A DNA stretch of 64,000 bases from Methylacidimicrobium sp. B4. GTDB lineage: Bacteria; Verrucomicrobiota; Verrucomicrobiia; Methylacidiphilales; Methylacidiphilaceae. The notes below the pieces were generated by a model. That model did no database searches. It was not told where the DNA came from and saw only the letters and a list, made by a program, of their open reading frames with translations. The stretch lies in contig NZ_CP066203.1 in the NCBI RefSeq assembly GCF_017310545.1, positions 1,364,001 to 1,428,000 on the forward strand, read 5' to 3'. Below, in pieces: positions 9,415 to 18,138 of the stretch. A program made the position numbers and the translations under genes. Numbering within the stretch: position 1 is the first letter of the stretch; each line of letters starts with the position of its first letter.

Positions 9415-10595
9415 GAGAAGGAGAAAAAGGAGAGGAGCTCCTTGGCCGCAAAGGGTCCCCTTCCTTTCCGGAGTCGGGCGAACCCTTGCGCGTGAGCCAG
9501 GACCCGTACCGAGGCCGACCCGGTCCAAGGGATGGGCTCAAGCCAGACCGACCCTTCTTGAATCGCTGTCGTGACCGGCCAGAAGGTCTCGCGGAGCAGC
9601 GGGCGGCAAGGAAGATCGACGCGGAGGCGTCCGGTCTGCCAAGGAATGGCGAAGGGCGCCCCGGAAAGAGCGTCGAGCAGGGGCTTCACGAAGAGCCAGA
9701 AAAGCGCCAGATGAGCACCCGGATTGCCGGGCAGACCCAACACCAGCGTCCTTCCCCGAGAAGCGAAGAGAGCAGGCTTCCCCGGGCGAATCTCCACCCC
9801 GTGGAAATGGATCGTGCACCCCAGGGACGCCAGCACCTTCGGCACGAGGTCGGTTTCGCCCGGTCCCAGGCCTCCGGAAAGGATGAGGAGATCGACCTCG
9901 GGAATCCACTCTCCGATCGTCCGTTCCATTGGCTCCGGAAGATCCGGGACCCATCGCTGTACGATCCGATCGACCCCGCTCCGCGCCAAGAGAGCGGCCA
10001 TCATTGGCCCATTGACATCGTAGATCGTACCCGCGGAGAGAGATCCCCCTGCTGGAGCGAGCTCGTCCCCGGAGAGCAGATGCGCCAGGCGCAGTCGCCG
10101 GAAAACGGAGGCTTCGCTTCTCCCCAAGCTTGCCAGGAGGGCGACTTGACCCGCCCCGATCCGGACCCCAGGGCCCAACAAGAGCTCGCCCGTCCTTGCA
10201 TCCTCGCCCTTGGATTGGATATGGGAGGAGCCGGGCGAAGGGCGAACGAAGACCGCTCCATCCGCAGGCTCCACCTCTTCCTGCATCACGACTTGAGTCG
10301 CACCTTCCGGAACCATCGCCCCCGTCAGGATCCGCACCGCCTTCCCCGGAGGGAGCGTTCCAGAGAATGGCCGACCCGCCGCAGAGATCCCGCAGACGGG
10401 GAGCGGGCCAGGCAGATCCTCGGAGCGCACCGCATATCCATCCACCAGCGACCGGGAAAAGGGAGGGAGTGGGGTTTCCGCTCGAATCTCCTCGGCCAGC
10501 ACTCTGCCGGAGAGATTGCCCAGTGGCACCCGTTCGGTCTCGATCGGCTGAGCCCAGCTTCCCAGGATGCGCCATGCTTCTTCCGCCGCTACCAT
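9411..10595 (-). CDS. moeA: molybdopterin molybdenumtransferase MoeA
   Basis: 394 residues, usual for MoeA. The N-terminus [10 protein letters not shown] matches family starts. S-L-V-D-G-Y-A-V-R (49-57) holds the conserved Asp, and the MogA-like domain has [10 protein letters not shown] (240-249) and G-L-P-G-N-P-G-A. The usual S-G-G-V-S-V-G-E sequence is slightly altered to G-L-G-P-G-E. It inserts molybdate into adenylated molybdopterin. The frame stays open far upstream through the antisense of prfB, but the ATG at 10595 fits the family start. It is the first gene of a four-gene operon that diverges from prfB. Confidence 0.9.
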   Translation of the reverse strand: MVAAEEAWRILGSWAQPIETERVPLGNLSGRVLAEEIRAETPLPPFSRSLVDGYAVRSEDLPGPLPVCGISAAGRPFSGTLPPGKAVRILTGAMVPEGATQVVMQEEVEPADGAVFVRPSPGSSHIQSKGEDARTGELLLGPGVRIGAGQVALLASLGRSEASVFRRLRLAHLLSGDELAPAGGSLSAGTIYDVNGPMMAALLARSGVDRIVQRWVPDLPEPMERTIGEWIPEVDLLILSGGLGPGETDLVPKVLASLGCTIHFHGVEIRPGKPALFASRGRTLVLGLPGNPGAHLALFWLFVKPLLDALSGAPFAIPWQTGRLRVDLPCRPLLRETFWPVTTAIQEGSVWLEPIPWTGSASVRVLAHAQGFARLRKGRGPFAAKELLSFFSFS

Positions 10596-10699
10596 CGCTT
10601 CAAGAAAGCCTTTGGTGTCTTCCCCACGCAAGCGGAAAGCATGGCCAGGCTTCCATCCCACACCTTGCGCCACCCAACCGGAGCGCTTATGCTCGCGAC

Positions 10700-11828
10700 A
10701 TGGACGAGAAGAAGAATGGCTCTGGCCAGTGGGTAGTGTTCGAGGCTCGCCTCCGCGAACTGCGGAGGTTTCTTTGACGCTGATCGCCTTCTCGCGGAAC
10801 ATCGGCAGCTCGAGGAGCGCATGGCATCCGTCGGATTCTGGTCCAACCGGGAAGAGGCGGAACGGACGATCGCCCGCAACAAGGAAGTCCGCTCCCGGCT
10901 GCAGGATCTCGGGGGCCTCGAGCGGCGGGTAGCGGATCTCCGAGCGCTTGAGCAGCTGCTGGGCGAGCATCCCGATCTGGCGCTCCAGGATGAGCTCGAC
11001 CGTGAGCTCGCCGCGACCGAATCCCACTTTGCCGAAGCGGAGCTCCGTCTCCTGCTGGCCGGCCCGCTCGATGCCAAGAACGCCATTCTCGGCATTCATG
11101 CCGGCGCCGGGGGGACCGAGGCTTGCGATTGGGCGGGGATGCTCCTTCGCATGTATCAACGCTATGCAGAACGTCACGATTTCCGGTTCGAAATTCTCGA
11201 CCTCCTCGCTGGCGAGGAGGCCGGGGTCAAAGCGGCCACTGTCCTGATCGAAGGCTCCTACGCCTACGGCTACCTGAAAGGCGAGAGAGGGGTCCACCGG
11301 CTGGTTCGCATCTCTCCCTTCAACGCCCAGGGGAAGCGGCAGACGAGCTTCGCTTCCGTCGACATCGTCGCCGAGGTCGACGAGGAGGTCGCGATCGAGA
11401 TTCCTCCTTCGGATTTGCGAATCGACGTCTTCCGATCGGGTGGCCACGGAGGCCAGGGAGTCAACACGACCGACTCCGCCGTGAGGATCACCCATCTGCC
11501 CACCGGGATCGTGGTCACCTGCCAAAACCAGCGCTCCCAGCTCCAAAACCGCGCTACGGCCCTCCGCGTCCTTCACTCCCGTCTTCACGAGGTCGAGCTC
11601 GACCGGCGGCGGGCGGAGCAGGAGCGGATCTACGGGGAAAAGGGAGAAATCGGCTGGGGACGCCAGATCCGCTCCTACGTCCTGCAACCCTATCAGCTCG
11701 TGCGCGACCTGCGCACCGGAGAGGAGAGCTCGGATGTGGAGGGCGTTCTCGATGGAGAGATCGAGCCGTTCCTCTCGGCGTTTCTCAAAGGCAAAAGCCG
11801 CTCCACGGCGGCGGAGGACGCGCCATAG
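10700..11828 (+). CDS. prfB: peptide chain release factor 2, expressed by programmed +1 frameshift
   Basis: The first 25 codons (from ATG 10700) end at an in-frame TGA at 10775-10777. Reading shifts +1 at CTT-TGA-C and continues for 350 codons to 11828, giving about 375 residues. RF2 hallmarks are the stop-codon-reading R-I-S-P-F-N motif and the catalytic loop S-G-G-H-G-G-Q-G-V-N-T-T-D-S-A-V-R. The protein releases peptides at UGA and UAA, and the frameshift gives autoregulation because scarce RF2 favours the shift. The remaining stop is TAG. The gene diverges from moeA, and recN begins 22 bases after it. Confidence 0.93.
10764..10778 (+). promoter_or_regulatory. RF2 programmed frameshift site
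   Basis: A Shine-Dalgarno-like GGAGG (10764-10768) sits three bases before the slippery CTT (10772-10774), followed by TGA and C. This is the arrangement known from Escherichia coli prfB, with the same spacing. The frames before and after match the RF2 N- and C-terminal regions, so it is not a sequencing error. Confidence 0.92.
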
Positions 11829-11850
11829 CCACCATCGTCAGGGGGAGATC

Positions 11851-13548
11851 GTGCTCCGTTTTCTCCGCGTCGAACACCTGCCTCTGATCGGCTGTCTCGA
11901 ATGGGAGCTCGATCCCGGATTTACGGTGGTCACCGGCGAGACCGGCGCCGGAAAATCCCTGTTGATCGGGGCCTTGGGCCTCCTTCTGGGCAATCGGGCA
12001 GACCGATCGCTCTATCTCGATGGCGAGAAGACCTGTTCGGTCGAAGGGGAATTTTTCCTGGAAGAAGGAGCGGCGGAGACCTTGAGCTCTCTTCTGGAAT
12101 CGAGCGGCGCGGACCCCTGCGAGGAAGGGCGGCTGCTGGTGAAACGGAGCCTCCCCGCATCCGGAGCGAGCCGACAGTTCGTCAATGGCTGCTCGACCAC
12201 GCTGACCGTCCTGCGGCAGGTCGGCGACTCCCTCCTCGACCTCCACGGCCCGCATGAGCACCAATCTCTTCTCCAGAGGAGCTCCCAGCTCTTCCTTCTC
12301 GATGCCTTCGGCGGCTTGCAGGCGCTGGTCGCCCATGTTGGGGAGATCTATGAGAAGCTCGAATGGGCACGAAGGCGGGAACAGATGCTCTCCGATCCGG
12401 AGCGCGAACGCCGCCGTCTCCTGCGCATGAACGTCATTCAAGAGATCGGAGACGCGGCCGTTCGCCTGGAAGAAGAGGAAGAGATCCTCCGGGAGCTCGA
12501 GCTTTCCCGTCATGGATGGAAGCTGCTCGAGATGGTGGGTGAGCTTAATGCGCTCCTCTTCACCGAGGAGGGCGCCCTCGAGCGGGTCTCCCGCGCGCGC
12601 CGGGTGCTGGCGGGCTGGTCGAGCCTCGATGCTCCAGGTGCTGCGAAAGCCGAAGAGCTGCTGGAAGCCGCTGCCGTCGGCCTTCGGGAGATGGAGACCC
12701 TCCTCATCGATTACCGGGAACGGCTCGAAGTCGATCCCGAGCGGCTCAATGCCCTGGAACAGCGGAGAAGCGTCCTCGAGGGGTTGAAGCGGAAATATGG
12801 CCCCACTCTCTCCGACGTGCTCCGGACGCTGCGGGCTGCGGAACGGGAGCGCTCCGAAGAGGAGGAGGAGCTCCGGCACCATCGCCAGCTCGCGGAAGAG
12901 CGGCCCGGGCTCGAGCGTCTCTTCGAGGAAGCGTATCGCCAGCTCAGCGAAGCAAGGCGGCGCGTAGGGGAAACGCTCACCCAAAAGGTTTCCCACGAGC
13001 TTGCCGAGCTCGGGTTTCCTCGGGCGGAGTTTTGTGTCGACTGGATCACCCGACCCCATCCGGGAAGAAGAGGTGCGGAAGAAGTGGAGTTTCTTTTTGC
13101 GCCCAACCCTGGTCGGCCGCCCCTCCCTCTCCGGGAGGCCGCATCGAGTGGCGAAATGGCCCGGTTCATGCTTGCCCTCAAGACCGTCCTCGCCGCGGTC
13201 GATCACGTTCCGATCCTCGTCTTCGACGAGATCGACGCGAACGTGGCGGGCGAAACCGCATGGAAGGTGGGTGCCCATCTCCGGAACCTGGGCAGGCAGC
13301 ATCAAGTCATCTGCGTGACTCATCTCGCCCCAGTCGCGGCTCAGGGCGACTCGCATTTTCGCGTGAGAAAAGAGCACTCGGCTGAGGGGACCTCAGTCTC
13401 GTTCGAACGCTTGAGCCTCCTCCAAAGAAAAGAGGAGCTGGCGCGCATGCTAGGAGGCAAAAGCGAGGAATCGCTCGCCTTGGCCGAGCGCATGCTTTCG
13501 GGAGGTCCGCGTCCGGCATCCTCCTCTATTCGGCGGCAGGAGGACTGA
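11851..13548 (+). CDS. recN: DNA repair ATPase RecN
   Basis: 565 residues from a GTG at 11851 with a strong AGGGGGAG site. It is an SMC-like protein: N-terminal Walker A G-E-T-G-A-G-K-S (about 28-35), the RecN-type L-D-L-H-G-P-H-E-H-Q-S-L-L, a long central charged coiled coil (about 150-380), then S-S-G-E-M-A-R-F-M-L-A signature and Walker B L-V-F-D-E-I-D-A-N-V-A. RecN tethers DNA ends in double-strand break repair. No LexA box was recognised upstream, and its short distance to prfB suggests read-through from that gene. Confidence 0.92.
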   Translation: MLRFLRVEHLPLIGCLEWELDPGFTVVTGETGAGKSLLIGALGLLLGNRADRSLYLDGEKTCSVEGEFFLEEGAAETLSSLLESSGADPCEEGRLLVKRSLPASGASRQFVNGCSTTLTVLRQVGDSLLDLHGPHEHQSLLQRSSQLFLLDAFGGLQALVAHVGEIYEKLEWARRREQMLSDPERERRRLLRMNVIQEIGDAAVRLEEEEEILRELELSRHGWKLLEMVGELNALLFTEEGALERVSRARRVLAGWSSLDAPGAAKAEELLEAAAVGLREMETLLIDYRERLEVDPERLNALEQRRSVLEGLKRKYGPTLSDVLRTLRAAERERSEEEEELRHHRQLAEERPGLERLFEEAYRQLSEARRRVGETLTQKVSHELAELGFPRAEFCVDWITRPHPGRRGAEEVEFLFAPNPGRPPLPLREAASSGEMARFMLALKTVLAAVDHVPILVFDEIDANVAGETAWKVGAHLRNLGRQHQVICVTHLAPVAAQGDSHFRVRKEHSAEGTSVSFERLSLLQRKEELARMLGGKSEESLALAERMLSGGPRPASSSIRRQED

Positions 13549-13562
13549 GAGGTTCCCGGCGG

Positions 13563-14687
13563 CTACGCATGGACACGAAAGAGAAGGCCCAGCATGTACG
13601 TCGCGACCGCCTCCAACACACCCACCGCCGTCATCTCGAGCCCGGAGGACCACCATGGGCGAGTCGTGATCCAGGATTTGGCCGCACCGACGAGGAAGTG
13701 AGCGATCAGGCTGATGGCAAACGAGAGCGAGATCGCCCAAAGTCCGCCGCAAAAAAAGAAGGGAAGGAGCGGAACCAAGGCGCCGATCCCCGTGGAGATC
13801 GATGCGGAAAGGCAGGCGGTCGCCGGGCGGGGAAACGATTCCTCGGCAAGCCCCAGCTCCGACCGAGACATCGCTGCCAGAAACTGGTCGGGACGGGCAA
13901 AGAGCTTCCCCGACATGGCTTGCGCTTCTTCCCGATCGAAGCCCTGGAGCTCATAAAAGAGCGCCATCTCTTCCCTTTCTTCCTCAGGGTGTCGTGCAAT
14001 CTCTTCGGCTTCCCGGGCCATTTCCGCCTCGTAGACCTCCCGTTCGCTCTTTGCCGCGAGATAGGCGCCCGCACCCATCGAAAGAGCTGAGGCGAGCATG
14101 CCCGCTAACCCGGAAAGGAGTACATAGTGGGTCTGGTTCTCCGTGGCGCTCGCCACTCCGGAGACGATCCCGAAGACCGCACCCAAACCGTCGTTGACGC
14201 CATAGATCGCGTCGGCCACCCATCCGCCGCCCCGCTTGTGCCAACGTTCCCGGGCGAGAATCCCCTCGGCGACGCTCTTGGGTCGGCTGGACGTGCCGAG
14301 TGCCTGCAGGGCCTGGGCGTGGGCGCGCTCTTCGGCCGCCATCTCTCCGTAGGCGGCGCTCAACTCCTCGGGGATCAGGCCAGCCTTCCGGTGCCCCAGG
14401 TATTGCTCTTCTTGTCGATCCTCGGCCCTCTCCAGATTCCGGATGATCAGGGTCGGATCGACCGCCCGCCGCCACCAGCGGCGCCACTGCCGTCGCCAGC
14501 CTCCCGAGAGGTCGGGAGGCGGGACTCCCCGTGCGTGCAGCTCTTCCTCCCACCGGGCCGCGTGTCTCTCCTCGGCTTCCGCCAGGCGGAGGAAGACCTC
14601 CCTTCGGCGGAGGTCGTTCTCCCGCTCGGCCAGATCCCGATAGGCCTCCGCACTTCTCTTTTCGGCAAGGCAGTACTTCCGCAGCAT
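13563..14687 (-). CDS. MbfA-like membrane ferritin: N-terminal erythrin domain fused to VIT1/CCC1 iron transporter
   Basis: 374 residues. The N-terminal about 140 residues are a ferritin-like (rubrerythrin/erythrin) four-helix domain with metal-ligand patterns such as A-E-E-R-H-A-A-R-W-E and A-A-E-E-R-A-H-A-Q. The rest is a VIT1/CCC1 domain with D-A-I-Y-G-V-N-D-G-L-G-A-V-F-G-I-V-S-G and further membrane helices. This architecture matches MbfA, an iron exporter protecting alpha-proteobacteria from iron and peroxide stress; iron or manganese efflux is the likely role. A GTG at 14717 is an alternative start. It is the last of five same-strand genes. Confidence 0.82.
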   Translation of the reverse strand: MLRKYCLAEKRSAEAYRDLAERENDLRRREVFLRLAEAEERHAARWEEELHARGVPPPDLSGGWRRQWRRWWRRAVDPTLIIRNLERAEDRQEEQYLGHRKAGLIPEELSAAYGEMAAEERAHAQALQALGTSSRPKSVAEGILARERWHKRGGGWVADAIYGVNDGLGAVFGIVSGVASATENQTHYVLLSGLAGMLASALSMGAGAYLAAKSEREVYEAEMAREAEEIARHPEEEREEMALFYELQGFDREEAQAMSGKLFARPDQFLAAMSRSELGLAEESFPRPATACLSASISTGIGALVPLLPFFFCGGLWAISLSFAISLIAHFLVGAAKSWITTRPWWSSGLEMTAVGVLEAVATYMLGLLFRVHA

Positions 14688-14713
14688 GCCGGTGTCGTCC
14701 CGCTTTCCGCTCT

Positions 14714-15250
14714 TCACGGTCCATAGCCTAAGCGGCCAAACTCCCGCGGGAGCATGCCCAGTTCCCGATACGCCGCCAACTGCCATGTAGTCATCAGGGA
14801 AGGCCGGGAAAACCACATGCGCGCCCAGTCTCGATCCTTGAACTCGCTCTTTTCGAATCGCGCAAAGACAAGGGCGATCGTCCGCTTTTCCCCGTCGCTC
14901 AGCCGAAAGCGATCCGGGATGCGATAGGGCAGATCGTCGAGGAAGAGGAACCGCGCATCGGTCTCTGTCGTTTCGAAGACCATGACCCCGCAACTCGATT
15001 CGGTCGTCAGCTCGATCTCGAGGATCGACTTCCCGGTCGTGTCCGGAATGGCGCCACTCCCGATCAGATCATAGGAGAGCTCGGCGCGAAAGCGCCGCGC
15101 AATCTCCTGCTGCGCTTTCAGGGGCAGCTGCTGCAAATACCGCGCCAGCCGAGGGCTCGTATTGGGCAGGAGAATGGACGACTCATCGGCCAGAGCTTGG
15201 CGACAAAAGGCTGAAAAGAGGAGGGCGGCGGCAATCCAAAAGACTCTCAC
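14714..15250 (-). CDS. secreted protein of unknown function
   Basis: 178 residues from a GTG at 15250 with an excellent AAGGAG site seven bases upstream. The first 22 residues are a signal peptide (M-R-V-F-W-I-A-A-A-L-L-F-S, then A-L-A-D). The mature part is mixed alpha/beta with one cysteine (S-S-C-G-V-M-V-F-E) and no domain I recognise. The gene begins inside the 3' end of the upstream cysteine-hydrolase-like gene, an overlap of 68 bases, and ends 27 bases before the MbfA-like start. Operon membership is therefore likely; function is unknown. Confidence 0.65.
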   Translation of the reverse strand: MRVFWIAAALLFSAFCRQALADESSILLPNTSPRLARYLQQLPLKAQQEIARRFRAELSYDLIGSGAIPDTTGKSILEIELTTESSCGVMVFETTETDARFLFLDDLPYRIPDRFRLSDGEKRTIALVFARFEKSEFKDRDWARMWFSRPSLMTTWQLAAYRELGMLPREFGRLGYGP

Positions 15251-15866
15251 GGGTTTCTCCTTGTTCCTTCTCCGGGCTGCGAATCACGCGAAAAAAGACG
15301 ACGTCGAGCCCCAATCGGGTTTCGAAATACTGTCTCCACTTCCGGAGAGACCAGCTCGGGACAAAAAGATGATTCTGCGCCCAGTTTGCATAGATCTCGA
15401 AATCGGGATGGTTGCTGATTTTTCTTCCGATGATTCCCGCTTGGCCCGAGACGGTGAGCGAATGGGGCGAGAGGATCAGATCGCCCGGTCGCAATTGGCG
15501 CATGTCTGTAATCCGCTTTCCATTCGCTTCCAGCCAATGCTCGAGCTCCGAGAGATAGGGACTTACCTTGGGCGAGCCGAGAACCCGGTTCAGCACGAAG
15601 CAGACCGCCGACGCACACGAAAAAGTCCCGCCCCCGGGCAAGCTCCCCGTGTCCATGCCCGCACTATAGATGGCCTCCCGATAGATCCGTGCGCTGAAAT
15701 CCCCTCCCGGCCCCACCCCGTCTTCCGGCCCCGGAAGCTGGGCTCCGGGAACCACAGGCGGTGCCTGCTCGGGCAAAATGTCCGCGCGGCTCGCCGGCAT
15801 CCCGAGCGCGAAAATCGAGAAGCCTACGCTCCAGGTCCATAGCAGATAGATCAACGGCTGCAGCAT
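15183..15866 (-). CDS. secreted NlpC/P60-like (cysteine peptidase fold) protein
   Basis: 227 residues with an N-terminal signal peptide (hydrophobic 4-24, then M-P-A-S-R-A-D). A candidate catalytic segment G-G-G-T-F-S-C-A-S-A-V-C-F-V-L-N-R-V resembles the C-A-x-F-V motif of NlpC/P60-type wall hydrolases. It is followed by L-R-P-G-D-L-I-L-S-P-H-S and a glycine-rich G-Q-A-G-I-I-G, in the place of the usual G-D-L and H-x-G-I elements. A peptidoglycan or amide hydrolase outside the inner membrane is plausible, but the family call is moderate. Its 3' end overlaps the next gene by 68 bases. The start at 15866 lacks a strong ribosome site. Confidence 0.55.
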   Translation of the reverse strand: MLQPLIYLLWTWSVGFSIFALGMPASRADILPEQAPPVVPGAQLPGPEDGVGPGGDFSARIYREAIYSAGMDTGSLPGGGTFSCASAVCFVLNRVLGSPKVSPYLSELEHWLEANGKRITDMRQLRPGDLILSPHSLTVSGQAGIIGRKISNHPDFEIYANWAQNHLFVPSWSLRKWRQYFETRLGLDVVFFRVIRSPEKEQGETRESLLDCRRPPLFSLLSPSSGR

Positions 15867-15919
15867 AAACGGCCATCACCATACGAGGTCGCCCTCCCGA
15901 CCGCAACCCGAAGGGAGCC

Positions 15920-16696
15920 TCACCAGCCGAAAAGCGGCTCCTCCGGGGCAATCCGTCGGGCCACCTCTTCCAAGGCCGGTAGGGAGACCTCTGGCGGTTC
16001 CGGCAGAGGCCGTACTTCGACTCTTCCGAGAAGGGAGGCCCGCCCGACCAACCGAATTTGCGGAGTGAGAATGCGCGCCGCCCGAAGGCTCCCTCCGTCC
16101 TCTACCTCCAGGCCGCGCACCGCCACGATCCGATTGCTTTCGAGTCGACCCGCCACCCGCAGGGCACAGGCAACGATGGCAGCGGAGGAAGCACTCGTCC
16201 GAGAACAGACCTCCACATCGGGAGCAACGACTCCTCCCTTGACGTCTCCCTCCTTCCGGAACTGCACGGCTTGGCTTCCCCGCACCTCCGCGTCGATCCG
16301 GCCACTGATCCACACCTGGCGCGCCTCCACTCGTGGCCCATGATACTCACAACCCGGATGAAATTCGACGTCCCCGAGCGTCTTCAGCCGCTCCGAAGCC
16401 CTGCCGCGAACCTGGTAATTGACCAGGTTCAGGTCGATCCCGCAGGCAATGCATCCCGAGGAGAGCGCGGCGGAGTAGACATACTGACCCGCCCCGCAAT
16501 CGGGACAGCGGACGAACCGGTCCCGCACCGGGCGGCGTTTTCGAGAGGAATCGCTCCCTCTCTTCGGGGAAAGAGGAACATATTGATGGCACTTCCGACA
16601 AATCGTCGAGAGCGCGGCGGGCGCCTCCCACTGCTCGTGTCCGCAATGAGGACAGCAGATCTGCTTTTGACCGATCCGAATTCTCCTGTCGGTCAT
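15920..16696 (-). CDS. bactofilin-like protein with two N-terminal zinc ribbons
   Basis: 258 residues. Residues 1-95 contain two Cys4 zinc-ribbon patterns (C-C-P-H-C with C-R-K-C, then C-P-D-C-G with C-I-A-C-G). The remaining part has repeating short beta-turn units (W-I-S-G-R-I-D-A-E-V, G-D-V-K-G-G-V-V-A-P-D-V) typical of bactofilin/DUF583 beta-helices. Bactofilins polymerise into cytoskeletal scaffolds that position wall enzymes. A zinc-ribbon front is uncommon in the bactofilins I know. Its ATG overlaps the stop of the small bactofilin-like gene, so the two are likely made together. Confidence 0.65.
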   Translation of the reverse strand: MTDRRIRIGQKQICCPHCGHEQWEAPAALSTICRKCHQYVPLSPKRGSDSSRKRRPVRDRFVRCPDCGAGQYVYSAALSSGCIACGIDLNLVNYQVRGRASERLKTLGDVEFHPGCEYHGPRVEARQVWISGRIDAEVRGSQAVQFRKEGDVKGGVVAPDVEVCSRTSASSAAIVACALRVAGRLESNRIVAVRGLEVEDGGSLRAARILTPQIRLVGRASLLGRVEVRPLPEPPEVSLPALEEVARRIAPEEPLFGW

Positions 16697-16965
16697 TCGG
16701 GCCCCTCCGCTTGCCGGTACCGCCTCCATTCCTCGACCCCATGAGGACCGACGAAGCACACACCCTCAACGCGAGCGCCTCGCTCGACGTCCATGCTACC
16801 CGCGACGAGCACTCCGCGCACCTCGGCCGACTGGGAAACCACAAGCCTCCCGGCGACCACCAGAGTCCCGGAGAACTTCCCGCCGACCCAGCCATCTCGA
16901 TTGGCAAAGATCTCACCCTGGAGATCGGACCCCGGCATGAGGCTCATTCTCTCCGCGCCGTCCAT
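16693..16965 (-). CDS. small bactofilin-like protein
   Basis: 90 residues from the ATG at 16965, with AAGGAG nine bases upstream; a TTG at 17001 is a weaker alternative. The sequence is essentially a few beta-helix rungs (L-Q-G-E-I-F-A, V-G-G-K-F-S-G-T-L-V-V-A-G-R-L-V-V, V-R-G-V-L-V-A-G-S-M) like a truncated bactofilin core. It overlaps the larger zinc-ribbon bactofilin gene by four bases and opens the five-gene minus-strand cluster, divergent from luxE. Co-assembly of the two is an inference. Confidence 0.6.
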   Translation of the reverse strand: MDGAERMSLMPGSDLQGEIFANRDGWVGGKFSGTLVVAGRLVVSQSAEVRGVLVAGSMDVERGARVEGVCFVGPHGVEEWRRYRQAEGPE

Positions 16966-17029
16966 TGCCAGAAACTCCTTCTCTGCGTCGCTCGGAAGCA
17001 AATTTCCCCACTCCGTAGGGCGGATGCCT

Positions 17030-17038
17030 TGCTATGAT
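17030..17038 (+). promoter_or_regulatory. extended -10 promoter element before luxE-like gene
   Basis: TGCTATGAT provides an extended -10 box (TG-n-TATGAT), 17 bases before the ATG at 17056. No good -35 box is seen. A start here would give a leader of only about ten bases. Confidence 0.4.
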
Positions 17039-17055
17039 CGCCGAGAGAACGAAGA

Positions 17056-18138
17056 ATGGCAAAAGAGAAAAACGGACCGATCGCGCTCCAGGATCTCCTT
17101 GGCCTCCCGGAGGGCCGAAGGCGCTGGGGCGAGCTCCTTTTGGGCCTTGGGCCGGGTGAGGAGAACCGTTTTCGTCGGCTGGCGCTCACCCTCTGCAAGG
17201 TGCAGGCGAGGCACGTTACGCCTCTGGAGCGGCTGTTGCGGGCCCAGGGCGGCGACCCCCGCGATTGGCGTGAGATTCCTCCTCTCCCCCAAGAGCTCTT
17301 CAAGAGGGCGTCCTTGTTTGCCCATGAGCCCCGGACTCCCCAACGAGTCTTCGAAACGAGCGGAACGACCGCTCGAGAGCGCGGACGCCACTCCCTCCTT
17401 GAGGTCGATCTCTATCGGGTCGTGAGCACCGAAGGAGCCAGGAGAGCGGGCGTCCCCTGGGAGGCGGTTGAGCTCCACTTCCTCGTCGCTTCCCCCGAAG
17501 AAGCTCCTCGCTCTTCGCTATCGGCGATGTTCGGATTCTGGGCGGAAGCCAACCCCCGGCCGTCCCATTTCTGGATTCGCCAGGGTCTGCTCGATGAGAC
17601 GGGGCTACGAGCCGCGCTCGCGCGCGCCGTTCGCGAGAACCGACCGGTGGGACTCTGCGGGACCGCCTTTGCGTTCGTCCCTCTTCTCGATTGCGAAAGG
17701 GGGGCACCCCTGCCGCTGCCTCGGGGAAGCTTCCTTTTGGAGACGGGCGGCTTCAAGGGACGGACCCGCGAGATCTCCAAGCGCGACTTTTATCACGCCC
17801 TGGAGACGACGTTCGGCATTCCGACAAGTCAGATCTGGAGCGAATACGGGATGACCGAGCTCTCGAGCCAAGCCTACGCGCAAGGCGTAGAAGGAACCCA
17901 CCGGACTCCACCCTGGACACGCGTTCGGGTCCTCGACCCGCTCACTGGCCTGGAATCCCCGATTGGAGCCAGAGGCTTGGCGGCCTGGATCGACCTCGCC
18001 AACATCGATTCGGTTCTCGGGATCCAGACCCAGGACGAAGCGATTGCGACAGGAGACGGATTCCGCCTCCTCGGTCGATCCCGTGCGGCCCCCTTGCGCG
18101 GCTGCTCCCTCACCGTCGAGGACCTTCGATCGCAATGA
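17056..18138 (+). CDS. luxE: LuxE-like acyl-protein synthetase
   Basis: 360 residues of the LuxE/acyl-protein synthetase family, within the adenylate-forming superfamily. Seen features are the phosphate-binding F-E-T-S-G-T-T motif (99-105), L-E-T-G-G-F-K-G-R-T-R-E-I-S, the S-E-Y-G-M-T-E-L motif, and a cysteine near the C-terminus (residue 350, in L-R-G-C-S-L-T-V-E-D) at the place of the acyl-carrying cysteine. In luminous bacteria LuxE activates a fatty acid as acyl-AMP and passes it to LuxC for reduction to aldehyde. The stop overlaps the next start (ATGA), so the pair is translationally coupled. There is no luciferase gene nearby. Confidence 0.85.
   Translation: MAKEKNGPIALQDLLGLPEGRRRWGELLLGLGPGEENRFRRLALTLCKVQARHVTPLERLLRAQGGDPRDWREIPPLPQELFKRASLFAHEPRTPQRVFETSGTTARERGRHSLLEVDLYRVVSTEGARRAGVPWEAVELHFLVASPEEAPRSSLSAMFGFWAEANPRPSHFWIRQGLLDETGLRAALARAVRENRPVGLCGTAFAFVPLLDCERGAPLPLPRGSFLLETGGFKGRTREISKRDFYHALETTFGIPTSQIWSEYGMTELSSQAYAQGVEGTHRTPPWTRVRVLDPLTGLESPIGARGLAAWIDLANIDSVLGIQTQDEAIATGDGFRLLGRSRAAPLRGCSLTVEDLRSQ

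Noticed and set aside
11785-13377. 530-codon minus-strand open frame opposite recN
   Set aside because: Antisense shadow; recN motifs and start site are decisive on the other strand.
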